A DNA stretch of 64,000 nt from Sphingomonas hengshuiensis (GTDB lineage: Bacteria > Pseudomonadota > Alphaproteobacteria > Sphingomonadales > Sphingomonadaceae). A model generated the notes under the pieces. That model made no database searches. It had not been told where the DNA came from and was given only the letters and a program-made list of their open reading frames with translations. The DNA lies in the NCBI GenBank assembly GCA_003240755.1, contig QFNF01000027.1, forward strand, positions 1 to 64,000, read 5' to 3'. Shown here piece after piece: positions 8,807-17,855 of this stretch; within the stretch, counting starts at the first letter, position 1, and every line of letters begins with the position of its first letter. The position numbers and the translations under genes were made by a program.

Positions 8807-11038
8807 CTATCCCGGCAGGGGCAGCGACCGATATCGCCGTCCGGTCGCGGCATGCAGCGCGTTGGCGATCGCGGGTGCGACCACCGGCACCGCCAGTTCG
8901 CTGACCCCGCCCGGATCGGCATCCGATTCGACCAGCTCGATCATGATGTCCGGACTGTCGGCCAGCCGTGGCAGATGGAGCCCGCCGAAACCGCGCACGT
9001 CGGGCAGGTTCGCCTCGAACCCGGCCGATGCCCCGGTCGCGGCGGCCATGCCGAACAGCAGCCCGCCCTCGATCTGCTGGCGGACGAGGTCGGGGTTCAC
9101 CACCCGCCCGCAATCGACCGCGACGACCAGCCGGTCGACCTTCACCCGCTGGTCGTCGCCGATATGCGCCTCCGCCATGCATGCGATCGCCGAGCCGCGC
9201 ATCCGGTGGCAGGCAATGCCCTGCGCGCTGCCCGGCACCCCGCCCTGCCAGCCGCCCATCGTCGCGACGGTCGACAGGCAGCGGGCAAGCGCCACATCGC
9301 CGCCCAGCATCGCGATACGGAATGAATGCGCCTCCATGCCCGCAAAGCCCGCCAGTTCGTCGAGGAAGCATTCGGTAAAGAACGCGGTGTAGCTGTGCGC
9401 GCCCGACCGCCACCAGCCCGCCGGCAATCCCGGTTCGGCCGGGTGGTGATCGACCGCCAGGTTCGGGATGCCATAGGCCGGCACCGCCCCGTCGGTCGCC
9501 AGCGCATCGCCCCGGTCCCCCGGCAGCGCCATGGCGAGCGACGCGGCGATATCGCTGCCCAGCAGCAGCCGCGCCAGATCGCGCCCGGTCCGCGGTGCCG
9601 CGATCTGCGCCCGCCAGCCGACGATCGTCCCGCCCCGTCCCAGCCGCGCGGTCATCCGCGCGGCGGCGGGCGCGCGGTAGCGATCGGCAAGGCAGTCCTC
9701 GCCGCGCGACCAGGTCAGTTGTACCGGCCGTTCCAGCTTGCGCGCCAGCAACGCCGCCTGCTCGGCCACCCGGTGGTCGAGATTCGCGCCGAACGATCCG
9801 CCGGCGATCGTCGGGTGCAGCACGACCCGGTCCTCGGCGATGCCAATCGCCCGCGCGGCGGCGGCGCGGGCCAGCGTCGGTGCCTGGGTCGGCATCCACA
9901 GCGTCAGCGTACCGTCGCTCCAGTCGGCGGTCGCGCAGGTCGGCTCGATCGCGGCGTGCAGCGCCGGGGCCACCCGGTAGGTCGCGGTCTGGGTGCGCGC
10001 GCCGGCAAAGACAGCGTCGATATCGCCGGCCTCGTGCACCCGCGCGCCCTCGCCGGCCAGCGCGGCGTCGAGCGCGGTGGCGATCGCCGCGTCGTCGACC
10101 AGCCCGTGCGTCTCGAACCGGGGGGCCAGCGCATCGACCGCGCGATTGGCCGCCCACCATGTGGTGCCCACCGCCGCGACCCAGCGGTCGGTCCGGACGA
10201 TCTTCGTGACGCCGGGCACGCGCTCCGCCGCCGCGGTATCGACGCTCAGCAGCCGCGTGTCGCCGATCGGCCCCTGCCGGATCGAGGCGAAGACCATGCC
10301 GGGCCGGCGCACGTCGGCGGCAAAGGTCGCGCTGCCATCGACCTTCGCCGGTGCGTCGAGCCGCGGGACCGCCGTGCCGACCAGCCGCTTTTCGTCCCCC
10401 GTCCGGAGCGGCAGTTCGCCGCCGGGCAGGCTTTCCTGCGACGCCCGCTCCGCCAGTACGCCGAAGCGTTCGCGGCGTTCGCCCATCACCACGAACCCGT
10501 CGGCGGTACCGCAACTGCGCCAGTCACCGCCCCATGCGGTTGCCGCCGCCTTGCACAGCAACACCCGCGCCGCCGCACCCGCCGCGCGCAACGGCCCTTC
10601 GAACCGGCGGATCGAGGTGGACCCGGCGGTCAGCATCAGCGCGGTCCGTTCGGCATGCGCCGCCCGCGTCGCCTGCGGAAGCAGCGCCAGCGCATCGCCG
10701 AACAGGATGCCCGCGGCCAGTGGATTGGCATAGAGCGGGTTGATCGGCGCCGCCTCCACCGCGACCGTCCGCCAGTCCGCGCCCAGTTCGTCGGCGACGA
10801 TCTGCGGCAACGCGGTATAGACGCCCTGCCCGTGTTCGGCCTGCGGCACCGCGACCGTGACCTGCCCGTCGGCCCCGATCTTGAGATAGGGGCCAAAGAT
10901 CGTCTCCCCCTCCGCCGCGGCGAGGTTCACGCCATAGCGCCTGGGCCATAGCCCCCATGCGACGATCAGCCCGACTCCGGCGCCACCGCCGATCAGCAGG
11001 TTGCGGCGGGTGATGCGGGGGGTGGAGGGCGACGCCAT
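8807..11038 (-). CDS. Molybdenum hydroxylase, molybdopterin-binding subunit (IorB/xanthine dehydrogenase type)
   Basis: 743 residues. The N terminus ITRRNLLIGGGAGVGLIVAW is a twin-arginine signal or anchor, so the enzyme is exported folded with its cofactor. The body resembles the large subunit of the aldehyde oxidase/isoquinoline 1-oxidoreductase group: VPQAEHGQGVYTALPQIVAD, LDAPAKVDGSATFAADV, GGSFGANLDHRVAEQAALLA and ECFLDELAGFAG are visible. These enzymes hydroxylate aromatic heterocycles or oxidise aldehydes. The partner 2Fe-2S subunit is not adjacent (hemH is downstream, lgt is divergent upstream), so the partner must be encoded elsewhere. Substrate unknown. Confidence 0.85.
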   Translation of the reverse strand: MASPSTPRITRRNLLIGGGAGVGLIVAWGLWPRRYGVNLAAAEGETIFGPYLKIGADGQVTVAVPQAEHGQGVYTALPQIVADELGADWRTVAVEAAPINPLYANPLAAGILFGDALALLPQATRAAHAERTALMLTAGSTSIRRFEGPLRAAGAAARVLLCKAAATAWGGDWRSCGTADGFVVMGERRERFGVLAERASQESLPGGELPLRTGDEKRLVGTAVPRLDAPAKVDGSATFAADVRRPGMVFASIRQGPIGDTRLLSVDTAAAERVPGVTKIVRTDRWVAAVGTTWWAANRAVDALAPRFETHGLVDDAAIATALDAALAGEGARVHEAGDIDAVFAGARTQTATYRVAPALHAAIEPTCATADWSDGTLTLWMPTQAPTLARAAAARAIGIAEDRVVLHPTIAGGSFGANLDHRVAEQAALLARKLERPVQLTWSRGEDCLADRYRAPAAARMTARLGRGGTIVGWRAQIAAPRTGRDLARLLLGSDIAASLAMALPGDRGDALATDGAVPAYGIPNLAVDHHPAEPGLPAGWWRSGAHSYTAFFTECFLDELAGFAGMEAHSFRIAMLGGDVALARCLSTVATMGGWQGGVPGSAQGIACHRMRGSAIACMAEAHIGDDQRVKVDRLVVAVDCGRVVNPDLVRQQIEGGLLFGMAAATGASAGFEANLPDVRGFGGLHLPRLADSPDIMIELVESDADPGGVSELAVPVVAPAIANALHAATGRRYRSLPLPG

Positions 11039-11090
11039 GGGGGTGCCGTATCACGTCGGCGCGGGTGGGTGAAAGCCGTGACGCTTCTCC

Positions 11091-11119
11091 AAATCCTCCC
11101 CACAAGGTGGGGAGGATTT
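11091..11119. repeat. Perfect 13-bp-stem hairpin
   Basis: AAATCCTCCCCAC and GTGGGGAGGATTT form a perfect stem around a 3-base AAG loop. It lies between the divergent molybdenum hydroxylase and lgt genes, so it is not a normal terminator. It shares the CTCCCC/GGGGAG core with the larger element at 15936-16052 and is probably a dispersed intergenic repeat. Confidence 0.7.
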
Positions 11120-11205
11120 AGCGCGCTCCACCTGCCAAGCATCTCCTGTTCCCCTTGGCCGCCTTCCCCGATATTACCCCGGCGACACAGCCGGAGCGTA
11201 CCCCC

Positions 11206-12105
11206 TTGATCCTATCCACCCTCGCCGCCGCGACCGGCGATGTCGGCATGGCCGCCGGCCATATCCGCTATGTCGATCTCGGCCTCGATCCGGTCGCGCT
11301 GAACCTCGGCTTCTTCCAGCTCAAATGGTATTCGCTGGCGTACATCACCGGCATCCTTGCCGGCTGGTGGTATCTGCTGAAGCTGCTCGACCGGCCGGGC
11401 GCGCCGATGGCGCGGCGCCACGCCGACGATTTCGTGTTCTACGCGACCCTCGGCATCATCCTTGGCGGGCGACTGGGCTATGCGATCTTCTACGCGCCCG
11501 AGATGTTCCTCGATCCGGTCAAGATCCTGCGGCTGTGGGACGGCGGCATGTCGTTCCATGGCGGGATGGTCGGCCTGATCCTCGGCATCTGGTGGCTGGC
11601 GCGCAAGCACGGGCTTCGCGCGCTGCGCGTCGCCGATTACGTCACCTGCGTCGCGCCGATCGGCCAGTTCCTCGGCCGCATCGCCAATTTCGTGAACGGC
11701 GAATTGTGGGGCAAGCCGAGCGACGCGCCATGGGCGATCGTGTTCCCGCGCACCGTGCCCGGCGGGCTCGACCCCGCGCGCCATCCCAGCCAGCTCTACG
11801 AGGCGCTGGGCGAAGGGTTGATCCTGTTCCTGATCCTCGCCTTCCTCTTCTGGCGGACCGATGCGCGCTACAAGCCGGGCTTTCTCCTCGGCACCGGCAT
11901 GGCCGGGTTCGGCGTCGCGCGCTTCATCATCGAATTCTGGCGCGAACCCGATGCGCAACTGGTGGCGTTCGCGCAGGCCACGGGCCTGCACATGGGCCAG
12001 TGGCTGACGCTGCCGATGATCGCGATCGGCATCTACCTGATGGTCACGTCGAAACGGCGCCGCGTGCGCGTCGAACCGATCGCGGGGTCGGAGAGCGTGG
12101 CTTGA
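11206..12105 (+). CDS. lgt: Prolipoprotein diacylglyceryl transferase
   Basis: 299-residue inner-membrane enzyme that transfers diacylglycerol from phosphatidylglycerol to the lipobox cysteine of prolipoproteins. It has multiple membrane segments, the [16 protein letters not shown] start, [10 protein letters not shown], the MSFHGGMVG motif and the Lgt signature with essential arginine and asparagine ([19 protein letters not shown]), then [12 protein letters not shown]. The TTG at 11206 is preceded by GGAG at a good distance; a TTG at 11155 and the ATG at 11248 are alternatives. First gene of a four-gene overlapped operon (lgt, midA-like, GNAT, pgeF). Confidence 0.95.
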   Translation: MILSTLAAATGDVGMAAGHIRYVDLGLDPVALNLGFFQLKWYSLAYITGILAGWWYLLKLLDRPGAPMARRHADDFVFYATLGIILGGRLGYAIFYAPEMFLDPVKILRLWDGGMSFHGGMVGLILGIWWLARKHGLRALRVADYVTCVAPIGQFLGRIANFVNGELWGKPSDAPWAIVFPRTVPGGLDPARHPSQLYEALGEGLILFLILAFLFWRTDARYKPGFLLGTGMAGFGVARFIIEFWREPDAQLVAFAQATGLHMGQWLTLPMIAIGIYLMVTSKRRRVRVEPIAGSESVA

Positions 12106-13169
12106 GCGAACCCGTCGTCACCGCCGCCGACCCTGCCCTGCCCGAACGGCTGGCGCGCGCCATCACGCTGGCCGGACCGATCAGCCTCGCGCAGTTCATG
12201 GGGGCGGCCAACGCGCATTATTATGCGACGCGCGATCCGCTGGGCGCGAACGGCGACTTCACCACCGCCCCCGAAATCAGCCAGATGTTCGGCGAGCTGA
12301 TCGGCCTCGCCCTTGCCGATGCATGGGACCGTGCCGGGCGTCCTGCCGCACGCTATGTCGAATTCGGCCCCGGTCGCGGCACGCTGGCCGCCGATGCGCT
12401 GCGGTCGATGGCCTCGGCGGGTTGCACTCCGCCGGCGCACCTGATCGAAACCAGCCCGACGCTGCGCACCGAACAGGCGAGGCGCGTGCCGCATGCCGAA
12501 TGGGCGGTCGACCTGGTCGGCCTGCCCGACGACGGCGCGTTGCTGGTCGTCGCCAACGAATTCTTCGACGCGCTGCCCATCCGCCAGTTGGTGAAGACGG
12601 CGGAAGGGTGGCGCGAACGGCTGGTCGCGTGCCAGGACACGCTGTTCCTGCCGGTCATGGGGCAGCGCGGCTTCGATCCGATCATCCCGCCGGCGTTTCG
12701 CGACGCTCCGATCGGATCGGTGCTGGAAACCGCCCCCGCCGCCGTCGCGATCCTGCGCCAGCTCGCCCGGCGGATCGTGGCGCAGGGTGGCTGTGCCATC
12801 GTGATCGACTATGGCTATGCCGGCCCGGCGCTGGGCGACACGTTGCAGGCGGTGCGCGGCCACGGTTTCGTCAATCCCTATGACGATCCCGGCGAACAGG
12901 ACCTGACCGCGCATGTCGATTTCGGCACGCTGATCGAAGCGGCACGGGCCGAGGGTGCGGTAGCGTGCGGCCCGGTCGATCAGGGCGCGCTGTTGAAGGC
13001 GCTGGGCATCGACGCGCGCATGCAGGCGTTGACCGCGCGCGCGCCCGAGCGCGCCGACAGCCTGCGGGCCGACCGCGACCGGCTGGTGGAAGACGAACAG
13101 ATGGGGACGCTGTTCAAGGCCATCGCGATCGCCGCACCGGGCTGGCCGGTGCCGGCGGGGTTCGCATGA
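12102..13169 (+). CDS. SAM-dependent methyltransferase, MidA/NDUFAF7 family
   Basis: 355 residues. The family fold starts with [20 protein letters not shown] and [16 protein letters not shown]; the SAM-binding motif is [15 protein letters not shown], and [15 protein letters not shown] follows. The eukaryotic homologue NDUFAF7/MidA methylates an arginine of complex I subunit NDUFS2; the bacterial substrate is not established. The TTG start overlaps the lgt stop (TTGA) and GGAGAG lies six bases before it, so translation is probably coupled to lgt. Confidence 0.88.
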   Translation: MSEPVVTAADPALPERLARAITLAGPISLAQFMGAANAHYYATRDPLGANGDFTTAPEISQMFGELIGLALADAWDRAGRPAARYVEFGPGRGTLAADALRSMASAGCTPPAHLIETSPTLRTEQARRVPHAEWAVDLVGLPDDGALLVVANEFFDALPIRQLVKTAEGWRERLVACQDTLFLPVMGQRGFDPIIPPAFRDAPIGSVLETAPAAVAILRQLARRIVAQGGCAIVIDYGYAGPALGDTLQAVRGHGFVNPYDDPGEQDLTAHVDFGTLIEAARAEGAVACGPVDQGALLKALGIDARMQALTARAPERADSLRADRDRLVEDEQMGTLFKAIAIAAPGWPVPAGFA

Positions 13170-13675
13170 CCCCGGTGCTGCGCGAGGCCAGTCCGGCCGA
13201 TGCCGCGCTGCTGGCGACGATCGGCGCGGAAACCTTTGTCGAGACGTTCGGCCATCTCTATGCCCCCGACGATCTCGCCGCGTTCCTGGCCAACCACAGT
13301 TCCGCCAACTGGGCGGCGGAACTCGCCGATCCGCGCTATCACGTCGTGCTGGCGATGGCCGGCGACGAGGCGGTCGGCTATGCCAAGCTCGGCCCGCCCT
13401 CGCTGCCGTTCGAACCGACCGGCAAGCCTATCGAGCTGCGCCAATTCTATCTCCGCAGGCAAGCGCAGGGCACCGGCCTCGCCGCGACGATGATGGAGCA
13501 TGTGCTGGCGAAGGCCCGCGCGACCGGTGCCGACGAACTGTTCCTGTCGGTATTCGTCGACAATGCCCGCGCCCGGCGCTTCTACGAACGCTATGGGTTC
13601 GAACGCGTCGGCAGCTATGACTTCATGGTCGGCAACCACCGGGACGAGGATGACGTGATGCGGGTGGCGCTATGA
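13166..13675 (+). CDS. GNAT-family N-acetyltransferase
   Basis: 169 residues with a GNAT fold: LREASPADAALLATIGAETF at the N terminus, the acetyl-CoA-binding strand and loop QFYLRRQAQGTGLAATMM (R/QxxGxG/A type, here QAQGTG), and VDNARARRFYERYGFERVG near the C terminus. Its ATG overlaps the stop of the midA-like gene and its stop overlaps pgeF (ATGA on both sides), so it is part of the lgt operon. The acceptor substrate cannot be told; family members modify amino acids, peptides or small amines. Confidence 0.85.
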   Translation: MTPVLREASPADAALLATIGAETFVETFGHLYAPDDLAAFLANHSSANWAAELADPRYHVVLAMAGDEAVGYAKLGPPSLPFEPTGKPIELRQFYLRRQAQGTGLAATMMEHVLAKARATGADELFLSVFVDNARARRFYERYGFERVGSYDFMVGNHRDEDDVMRVAL

Positions 13676-14439
13676 CGGTCGAGGTGCTGCGCAGCGGTGC
13701 GCTGGACGGGGTGGCGCACGGTTTTCTCGGGCGGCGCGGCGGGGTGTCGACCGGGGTCGTCGCCGGGCTCAACACCGGCCTCGGATCGGGGGACGACCCC
13801 GCCGCCATCGCCGAGAACCGCGCGCGGGTCGTCGATGCCGTCCTGCCCGGTGCGGCGCTGTGCGGGCTGTACCAGGTCCATTCCGCCTCGGTCGTCCGCG
13901 TCCTCACCGCCTTTCCCGATGGCGAGCGGCCACAGGGCGATGCGCTGGTCACGGAACGCCCGGACATCCTGCTCGGCATCCTGACCGCCGATTGCGCGCC
14001 GGTGCTGCTCGCCGACCGCGAGGCCGGGGTCGTCGGTGCGGCGCATGCCGGGTGGAAGGGTGCGCTCGCCGGCGTGACCGACGCGACCATCGCGCAGATG
14101 GAAAAGCTGGGCGCGCGCGCCGGGCGTATCGTCGCCGCGATCGGCCCGTGCATCGCGCGGGTGAGCTACGAGGTCGACACGGGCTTTGTCGAGCGCTTCT
14201 GCGCGACCGATCCGTCGAACGAACGCTTCTTCGCCGAGAACCGCCCCGGTCATGCCCGGTTCGATCTGGAGGCCTATGTCGTGCATCGACTGGCGGCAGC
14301 CGGCGTGCGGCGGATCGAGACATTGGGGCAGGACACTTATGCGCAGGAGGACCGCTTCTTCAGCTTCCGCCGCGCGACGCATCGCGGCGAGGCGGATTAT
14401 GGACGACAATTGTCGGTGATCGGGATTCCGCAGCCGTAA
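13672..14439 (+). CDS. pgeF: Peptidoglycan editing factor PgeF (multicopper polyphenol oxidoreductase / laccase domain)
   Basis: 255 residues of the YfiH/PgeF family (also called CNF1/laccase-domain). The zinc or copper ligands are visible: YQVHSASV (His), ILTADCAPVLLAD (Cys) and AAHAGWKGALAG (His), with AIGPCIARVSYEV after them. PgeF in E. coli removes wrongly incorporated L-Ser from muropeptide precursors; relatives are reported as purine nucleoside phosphorylase/adenosine deaminase-like. Last gene of the lgt operon; start ATG overlaps the preceding stop. Confidence 0.9.
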   Translation: MTVEVLRSGALDGVAHGFLGRRGGVSTGVVAGLNTGLGSGDDPAAIAENRARVVDAVLPGAALCGLYQVHSASVVRVLTAFPDGERPQGDALVTERPDILLGILTADCAPVLLADREAGVVGAAHAGWKGALAGVTDATIAQMEKLGARAGRIVAAIGPCIARVSYEVDTGFVERFCATDPSNERFFAENRPGHARFDLEAYVVHRLAAAGVRRIETLGQDTYAQEDRFFSFRRATHRGEADYGRQLSVIGIPQP

Positions 14440-14444
14440 CGCTC

Positions 14445-14540
14445 GTCATCCCGGCGCAGGCCGGGATCCATTGTGTCGGGTGATGGCGATCCTGCCGCGA
14501 CGTCACCCCGTCCATGGATTCCGGCCTTCGCCGGAATGAC
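14445..14540. repeat. Pair of inverted REP-like hairpins (family A, copy 1)
   Basis: Two hairpins face each other: ATCCCGGC-gcag-GCCGGGAT (14448-14467) and ATTCCGGC-cttc-GCCGGAAT (14518-14537), with outer flanks GTC...CCAT and ATGG...GAC that are also inverted. The same layout recurs at 17657-17750, showing a dispersed paired element. It follows the pgeF stop and may end transcription of the lgt operon. Confidence 0.8.
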
Positions 14541-14610
14541 GGATCGGTGCGACGGCACCATTTGGTTTCTCCCGTAACTATCGCTACCTTCTCCGGTAAA
14601 GGAGAGTCCC

Positions 14611-15918
14611 GTGACCGACGAAACCGAAGCCGACCTGACCGGCGTACCGCCCCGCCGCCGCCCGAAACCCCCGGTCGACACGGTCGGCGGGCGGCGGCTG
14701 AGCCCTGCGACGTTGATGATGGGCCATGGCTATGACCCGGTGCTGTCCGAAGGGTCGCTGAAACCGCCGATCTTCGCGACCTCGACCTACGTCTTCCCCA
14801 ATGCGGCGGCGGGCAAGCGCCATTTCGAAGGCGTGACCGGCAAGCGCCCCGGCGGGGCCGAGGGCCTCGTCTATTCGCGCTTCAACGGCCCGAACCAGGA
14901 AATCCTCGAGGACCGCCTGGGCGTCTGGGAAGCGGCGGAGGACGCGCTGGTCTTTTCCAGCGGCATGTCGGCGATCGCGACGCTGTTCCTGTCGATGGTC
15001 CAGCCGGGCGACACGATCATCCATTCGGGGCCGCTCTATGCCGCGACCGAAACGCTGATCGGCCGGGTGCTCGGCCGCTTCGGGGTGAGCTATCTCGACT
15101 TCCCGGCGGGCGCGACGCAGGACGAGATCGAGGCGGTACTGCGCAAGGCCGGGGGTCGCGTGCCGCTGATCTATCTCGAAAGCCCGGCCAACCCGACCAA
15201 CGCGCTGGTCGATATCGAGGCCGTCGCCGCAGCCCGCGACGCAGTGTTCGGCACGCAGGACGACAAGCCGCCGATCGCGATCGACAACACGTTTCTGGGG
15301 CCGCTGTGGCAGCAGCCGCTGAAACACGGCGCCGACCTCGTCGTCTATTCGCTGACCAAATATGCCGGCGGACACAGCGACCTCGTGGCGGGTGGCGTCC
15401 TGGGGTCGAAGGCGCACATCAACACCATCCGCTCGATGCGCAACACCATCGGCACGATCTGCGACCCGAACACGGCGTGGATGCTGCTGCGCTCGCTGGA
15501 GACGCTCGAACTGCGCATGAGCCGCGCGGGCGAGAATGCGGCAAAGGTCTGCGCCTTCCTGCGCGATCATCCCAAGGTCGAGCGCGTCGGCTATCTCGGC
15601 TTCCTCAGGGACGACCGGCAGGCGGATATCTATCGCCGGCACTGCACCGGCGGCGGGTCGACCTTCTCGCTCTACCTCAAGGGCGGCGAGCGCGAGGCGT
15701 TCGCGTTCCTCGACGCGCTGGTCATTGCCAAGCTGGCGGTGAGCCTGGGCGGCACCGAGACGCTGGCCAGCCATCCGGCCGGCATGACGCACCTGTCGGT
15801 GCCCGACGCGCGCAAGGCGGCGCTCGGCATCACCGACAATCTGGTGCGCATCTCGATCGGGGTCGAGGATGCCGACGACCTGATCGCCGATTTCGAACAG
15901 GCGCTCGAGGCGATCTGA
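14611..15918 (+). CDS. Cystathionine gamma-synthase/methionine gamma-lyase family PLP enzyme
   Basis: 435-residue Cys/Met-metabolism PLP-dependent transsulfuration enzyme. Motifs: [58 protein letters not shown] and the cofactor lysine K250 in [29 protein letters not shown] and IRISIGVED near the C terminus. Family members make cystathionine, homocysteine or split methionine; sequence alone does not settle which. The N-terminal 35 residues with a Pro/Arg-rich stretch (PPRRRPKPP) are an extension over most homologues. GTG start with AAAGGAGAG seven bases upstream. Stands alone, between two repeat elements. Confidence 0.9.
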   Translation: MTDETEADLTGVPPRRRPKPPVDTVGGRRLSPATLMMGHGYDPVLSEGSLKPPIFATSTYVFPNAAAGKRHFEGVTGKRPGGAEGLVYSRFNGPNQEILEDRLGVWEAAEDALVFSSGMSAIATLFLSMVQPGDTIIHSGPLYAATETLIGRVLGRFGVSYLDFPAGATQDEIEAVLRKAGGRVPLIYLESPANPTNALVDIEAVAAARDAVFGTQDDKPPIAIDNTFLGPLWQQPLKHGADLVVYSLTKYAGGHSDLVAGGVLGSKAHINTIRSMRNTIGTICDPNTAWMLLRSLETLELRMSRAGENAAKVCAFLRDHPKVERVGYLGFLRDDRQADIYRRHCTGGGSTFSLYLKGGEREAFAFLDALVIAKLAVSLGGTETLASHPAGMTHLSVPDARKAALGITDNLVRISIGVEDADDLIADFEQALEAI

Positions 15919-15935
15919 ATCCCCCCCCGGCACGG

Positions 15936-16052
15936 GGGGAGGGGGACCATGCGCAGCATGGTGGAGGGGCAAGCCGCAAGCGCAGCGTTCGCGGCCTTGC
16001 CCCTCCACCATCCGGCTACGCCGGACGGTCCCCCTCCCCATCCAGGATGGGG
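15936..16052. repeat. Large cloverleaf-like intergenic repeat
   Basis: Outer arms GGGGAGGGGGACC (15936-15948) and GGTCCCCCTCCCC (16027-16039) pair perfectly. Inside are a small hairpin ATGC-gca-GCAT, a long stem GGTGGAGGGGCAAG (15960-15973) with CTTGCCCCTCCACC (15996-16009), and a third hairpin TCCGGC-tac-GCCGGA. A perfect CCCCATCC-a-GGATGGGG palindrome follows at 16036-16052. The nested arrangement would fold as a cloverleaf in RNA or a cruciform in DNA. It lies between the PLP-enzyme gene and the small zinc-ribbon gene, which converge on it. Confidence 0.8.
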
Positions 16053-16058
16053 AGGATG

Positions 16059-16220
16059 TCATGCCCCGCCGATCCCTTCGATCACCTTGCCCGTGCCGCC
16101 ACAATTCGCGCACTCGCCATTCTCGATCGTGCCGGTCCCACCACAACGCGGGCACACATCCTCTCCGGTCCCGGGCGTGCCCGGTGCGGCGTCGTCGCCG
16201 GGGTTCGTCGGTTCGGCCAT
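16059..16220 (-). CDS. Small zinc-ribbon protein with two CxxCGGTG motifs
   Basis: 53 residues. The first half is acidic and Pro/Gly-rich; the second half has CPRCGGTG and CANCGGTG, two CxxCGGTG motifs like the zinc modules of the DnaJ cysteine-rich domain, so it should bind one zinc ion. A good ribosome site (GGGAGAG) stands six bases before the ATG on the minus strand, which supports a real gene despite its size. It is divergent from tgt, starting 57 bases from it. Function unknown; it could be a chaperone-like or RNA-associated accessory protein. Confidence 0.75.
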   Translation of the reverse strand: MAEPTNPGDDAAPGTPGTGEDVCPRCGGTGTIENGECANCGGTGKVIEGIGGA

Positions 16221-16277
16221 GTCGTCTCTCCCATCGTGCAGCCGCAACAACGGTCGACAGCGCGCACAAGGTCCGGC

Positions 16278-17426
16278 ATGACGGCTCGCCTTATGGCACC
16301 CCGTTTCGCCTTTACCGTCACCGCCACCTCCGGCCGCGCCCGCACCGGGACCATCGCCATGCGGCGCGGGGAGATCCGCACGCCCGCCTTCATGCCGGTC
16401 GGCACCGCCGCCACCGTGAAGGCGATGAAGCCGGGGGACGTGCGCGCCACCGGCGCCGACATCCTGCTCGGCAACACCTATCACCTGATGCTGCGCCCCA
16501 GCGCCGAGCGGGTCGCGCGTCTGGGCGGGCTGCACGCCTTCATGGGCTGGGATCGCCCGATCCTGACCGACAGCGGCGGGTACCAGGTGATGAGCCTGTC
16601 CGAACTGACCAGACGGTCGGAGGACGGGGTCGAGTTCAAGAGCCACTTGGACGGCACGCGCCATCTGATGAGCCCCGAACGCTCGATGGAGATCCAGCGC
16701 CTGCTCGACTCCGACATCGTCATGGCGTTCGACGAACTGGTGCCCACCACCGCGACGCGCGAGGTGCAGGCGCGGGCGATGGAGCGTTCGATGCGCTGGG
16801 CGCGCCGCAGCCGCGCCGGCTTCGATTCGGGTGGGGAACACGCGTCGCGTGCCGCGCTGTTCGGTATCCAGCAGGGCGCGCTCGATAAAGGGTTGCGCAA
16901 GGCTTCCGCCGATGCGCTGGTCGATATCGGCTTCGACGGCTATGCGGTCGGCGGGCTGGCGGTCGGTGAGGGGCAGGAGGCGATGTTCGGCGTGCTCGAC
17001 TATGCGCCGCAACAGTTGCCGTCGGACAGGCCGCGCTACCTGATGGGCGTCGGCAAGCCCGACGATATCGTCGGCGCGGTCGAACGCGGCATCGACATGT
17101 TCGATTGCGTGCTGCCCACCCGTTCGGGCCGCACCGGACAGGCCTTTACCCGCCACGGTCCGATCAACATCCGCAACGCCAGGTTCGCCGAAGATGTGGG
17201 TCCGGTCGATCCGGACTGCGCCTGCCCGGTGTGCCACGACCATAGCCGCGCCTATCTCCACCACCTCGTCCGCGCGGGCGAGATACTGGGGGCGATGCTG
17301 ATGACCGAGCATAACCTGTATTTCTATCAGGCGCTGATGGCCGACTTGCGCGCGGCGATCGCCGGCGACACGCTCACGGCCTTTGCCGACGATTTCCGGG
17401 CTCGCTACGCCGGCCCGGCGCGTTAA
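16278..17426 (+). CDS. tgt: Queuine tRNA-ribosyltransferase (tRNA-guanine transglycosylase)
   Basis: 382 residues; exchanges the wobble guanine of GUN tRNAs (Asp, Asn, His, Tyr) for preQ1. Motifs: [40 protein letters not shown] (active-site Asp), [37 protein letters not shown] (catalytic Asp) and the zinc site CACPVC...H. Start ATG at 16278 with AAGG about ten bases before it. No queA or ruvC genes are adjacent. Followed 24 bases later by a small membrane protein gene on the same strand. Confidence 0.95.
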   Translation: MTARLMAPRFAFTVTATSGRARTGTIAMRRGEIRTPAFMPVGTAATVKAMKPGDVRATGADILLGNTYHLMLRPSAERVARLGGLHAFMGWDRPILTDSGGYQVMSLSELTRRSEDGVEFKSHLDGTRHLMSPERSMEIQRLLDSDIVMAFDELVPTTATREVQARAMERSMRWARRSRAGFDSGGEHASRAALFGIQQGALDKGLRKASADALVDIGFDGYAVGGLAVGEGQEAMFGVLDYAPQQLPSDRPRYLMGVGKPDDIVGAVERGIDMFDCVLPTRSGRTGQAFTRHGPINIRNARFAEDVGPVDPDCACPVCHDHSRAYLHHLVRAGEILGAMLMTEHNLYFYQALMADLRAAIAGDTLTAFADDFRARYAGPAR

Positions 17427-17450
17427 AACCCCGATCAGAGGGAGAGGATC

Positions 17451-17645
17451 ATGACCGACACGACCGAACTGAACGAAGTCGCCGCCGCCGCGAAGGAGGC
17501 CAAGCGCGTGGCCGACGCCGCCGCCGACACCGCCCAGCCGTCGAAGGGCCAGCACTGGCCGCTGGTGCCGATCGGCATCGGTATCGGATCGGCTGCGCTC
17601 GCGGCGGCGCTGCTCTACGCCAATTCGGGGCGCAAGAAGGGCTGA
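17451..17645 (+). CDS. Small single-span membrane protein
   Basis: 64 residues: an Ala/Lys/Glu-rich amphipathic N-terminal helix (about 8-30), then one membrane segment (about residues 38-57, PLVPIGIGIGSAALAAALLY) and a basic SGRKKG tail. The start has an excellent ribosome site (GAGGGAGAGG six bases before the ATG). It follows tgt closely and is probably cotranscribed. No recognised function; conserved small proteins of this kind are common after tgt in sphingomonads, as far as I recall. Confidence 0.7.
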   Translation: MTDTTELNEVAAAAKEAKRVADAAADTAQPSKGQHWPLVPIGIGIGSAALAAALLYANSGRKKG

Positions 17646-17656
17646 GGTTCCCCTTC

Positions 17657-17750
17657 GTCATTCCCGCGCAGGCGGGAATCCATGGCCGCCAACGATACGG
17701 CATGTTCGGCGACGCCAGCGTCTATGGACTCCCGCCTGCGCGGGAATGAC
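17657..17750. repeat. Pair of inverted REP-like hairpins (family A, copy 2)
   Basis: ATTCCCGC-gcag-GCGGGAAT (17660-17679) and ACTCCCGC-ctgc-GCGGGAAT (17728-17747) face each other, with GTC...CCAT and ATGG...GAC flanks identical in plan to 14445-14540. The rest of the 210-base gap before the M16 peptidase gene shows nothing else recognisable. Confidence 0.8.
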
Positions 17751-17855
17751 GAACCCTCGATGGTCAATCCATCCTCGTAACCCACGATACGTTGACACAT
17801 CGGGGCGATGCGGCCCACACCTCCCAGCGTTCCATCCGCCCGGAGAATTGCCCCC

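Noticed and set aside
15918..16058. CRISPR-like array in the repeat-rich intergene
   Set aside because: The repeats are inverted arms of one folded element, not regularly spaced direct repeats with unique spacers, and no cas genes are nearby.
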